A stretch of 64,000 nucleotides of DNA. Source: Rhodanobacter panaciterrae (GTDB lineage: Bacteria > Pseudomonadota > Gammaproteobacteria > Xanthomonadales > Rhodanobacteraceae). Shown here one piece after another: positions 63,877 to 64,000 of the stretch; within the stretch, counting starts at the first letter, position 1, and each line of letters opens with the position of its first letter. The DNA is taken from positions 744,001-808,000 of the forward strand of contig NZ_BMXT01000002.1 in assembly GCF_014651895.1 (NCBI RefSeq), given 5' to 3'. A model generated the notes under the pieces. That model had not been told where the DNA came from. It did not search any database and worked only from the letters and a program-made list of their open reading frames with translations. A program made the translations under genes and the position numbers.

Positions 63877-64000
63877 CTAGCGCGGACGGGTCAGTTCCGA
63901 CACCTCGAGTACCTGCGCAATGCGTTGACCGTCCCAGCGGTAAACCAGGTGCTGTGCCTGTACGCACGGCGCCACCACGTCGGGATGGAACGCGGCGAGA
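63877..64000 (-). CDS. C-terminal end of an unidentified gene
   Basis: The last 41 codons of a minus-strand gene that starts beyond the right edge: the end reads VYRWDGQRIAQVLEVSELTR followed by two residues and a stop. High GC at third positions supports coding. No family can be named from this piece. Confidence 0.6.
   Translation of the reverse strand, partial: LAAFHPDVVAPCVQAQHLVYRWDGQRIAQVLEVSELTRPR

Overview
The window is a GC-rich, densely coded chromosomal segment of a gammaproteobacterium, most likely of the Xanthomonadales (Rhodanobacteraceae or Xanthomonadaceae). Reasons: a zwf-pgl-edd-eda Entner-Doudoroff cluster, a TonB-dependent receptor next to a TPR-sulfotransferase, an AlgZ/AlgR-type pair, the ECF sigma/DUF4142/cupredoxin set, and interspersed repeats of the kind common in this order. 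The assignment is an inference from gene content; no rRNA or tRNA gene was recognised.

Layout. 1-5402: the start of a GntR regulator, divergent from the Entner-Doudoroff genes. 5426-7917: an ECF sigma factor with folE, a DUF4142 protein and a cupredoxin; three matching ECF-type promoters tie the set together. 8002-10439: small envelope proteins, an SPFH lipoprotein and a lower-GC PLD-like gene. 10564-17094: an S9 peptidase, a decayed prolyl endopeptidase, a TonB_C-like protein, an esterase and an AlgZ/AlgR pair. 17100-18440: a low-GC insertion with a KOW-TIR gene followed directly by an integron attC site. 18455-20576: HVA1-like, DUF488, a repeat cluster and a short-form 6-phosphogluconate dehydrogenase. 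20677-27612: a flavin disulfide reductase, a glycoamylase-like hydrolase and a giant GH94 protein (probably beta-1,2-glucan metabolism).

27706-31991 is the nitrogen block ntrC, ntrB and glnA; glnA has a consensus sigma-54 promoter and an NtrC palindrome. 32300-36958: TonB receptor and TPR-sulfotransferase. 37290-46038: uppP, then a LysR regulator divergent from an RND efflux operon ending in an SDR. 46043-51742: secreted beta-propeller proteins bracketing a LytS/LytTR two-component system. 51764-54363: a YqjD/E/K-like envelope operon coupled to an AI-2E family transporter. 54491-63845: mostly metabolic and hydrolytic single genes, ending with an Lrp regulator divergent from phenylalanine hydroxylase.

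The most notable items are the cassette-borne KOW-TIR gene, the self-contained ECF regulon that includes folE, a possible small RNA or attenuator between glnA and ntrB, and a paired-hairpin repeat that sits three times between genes of the same operon.
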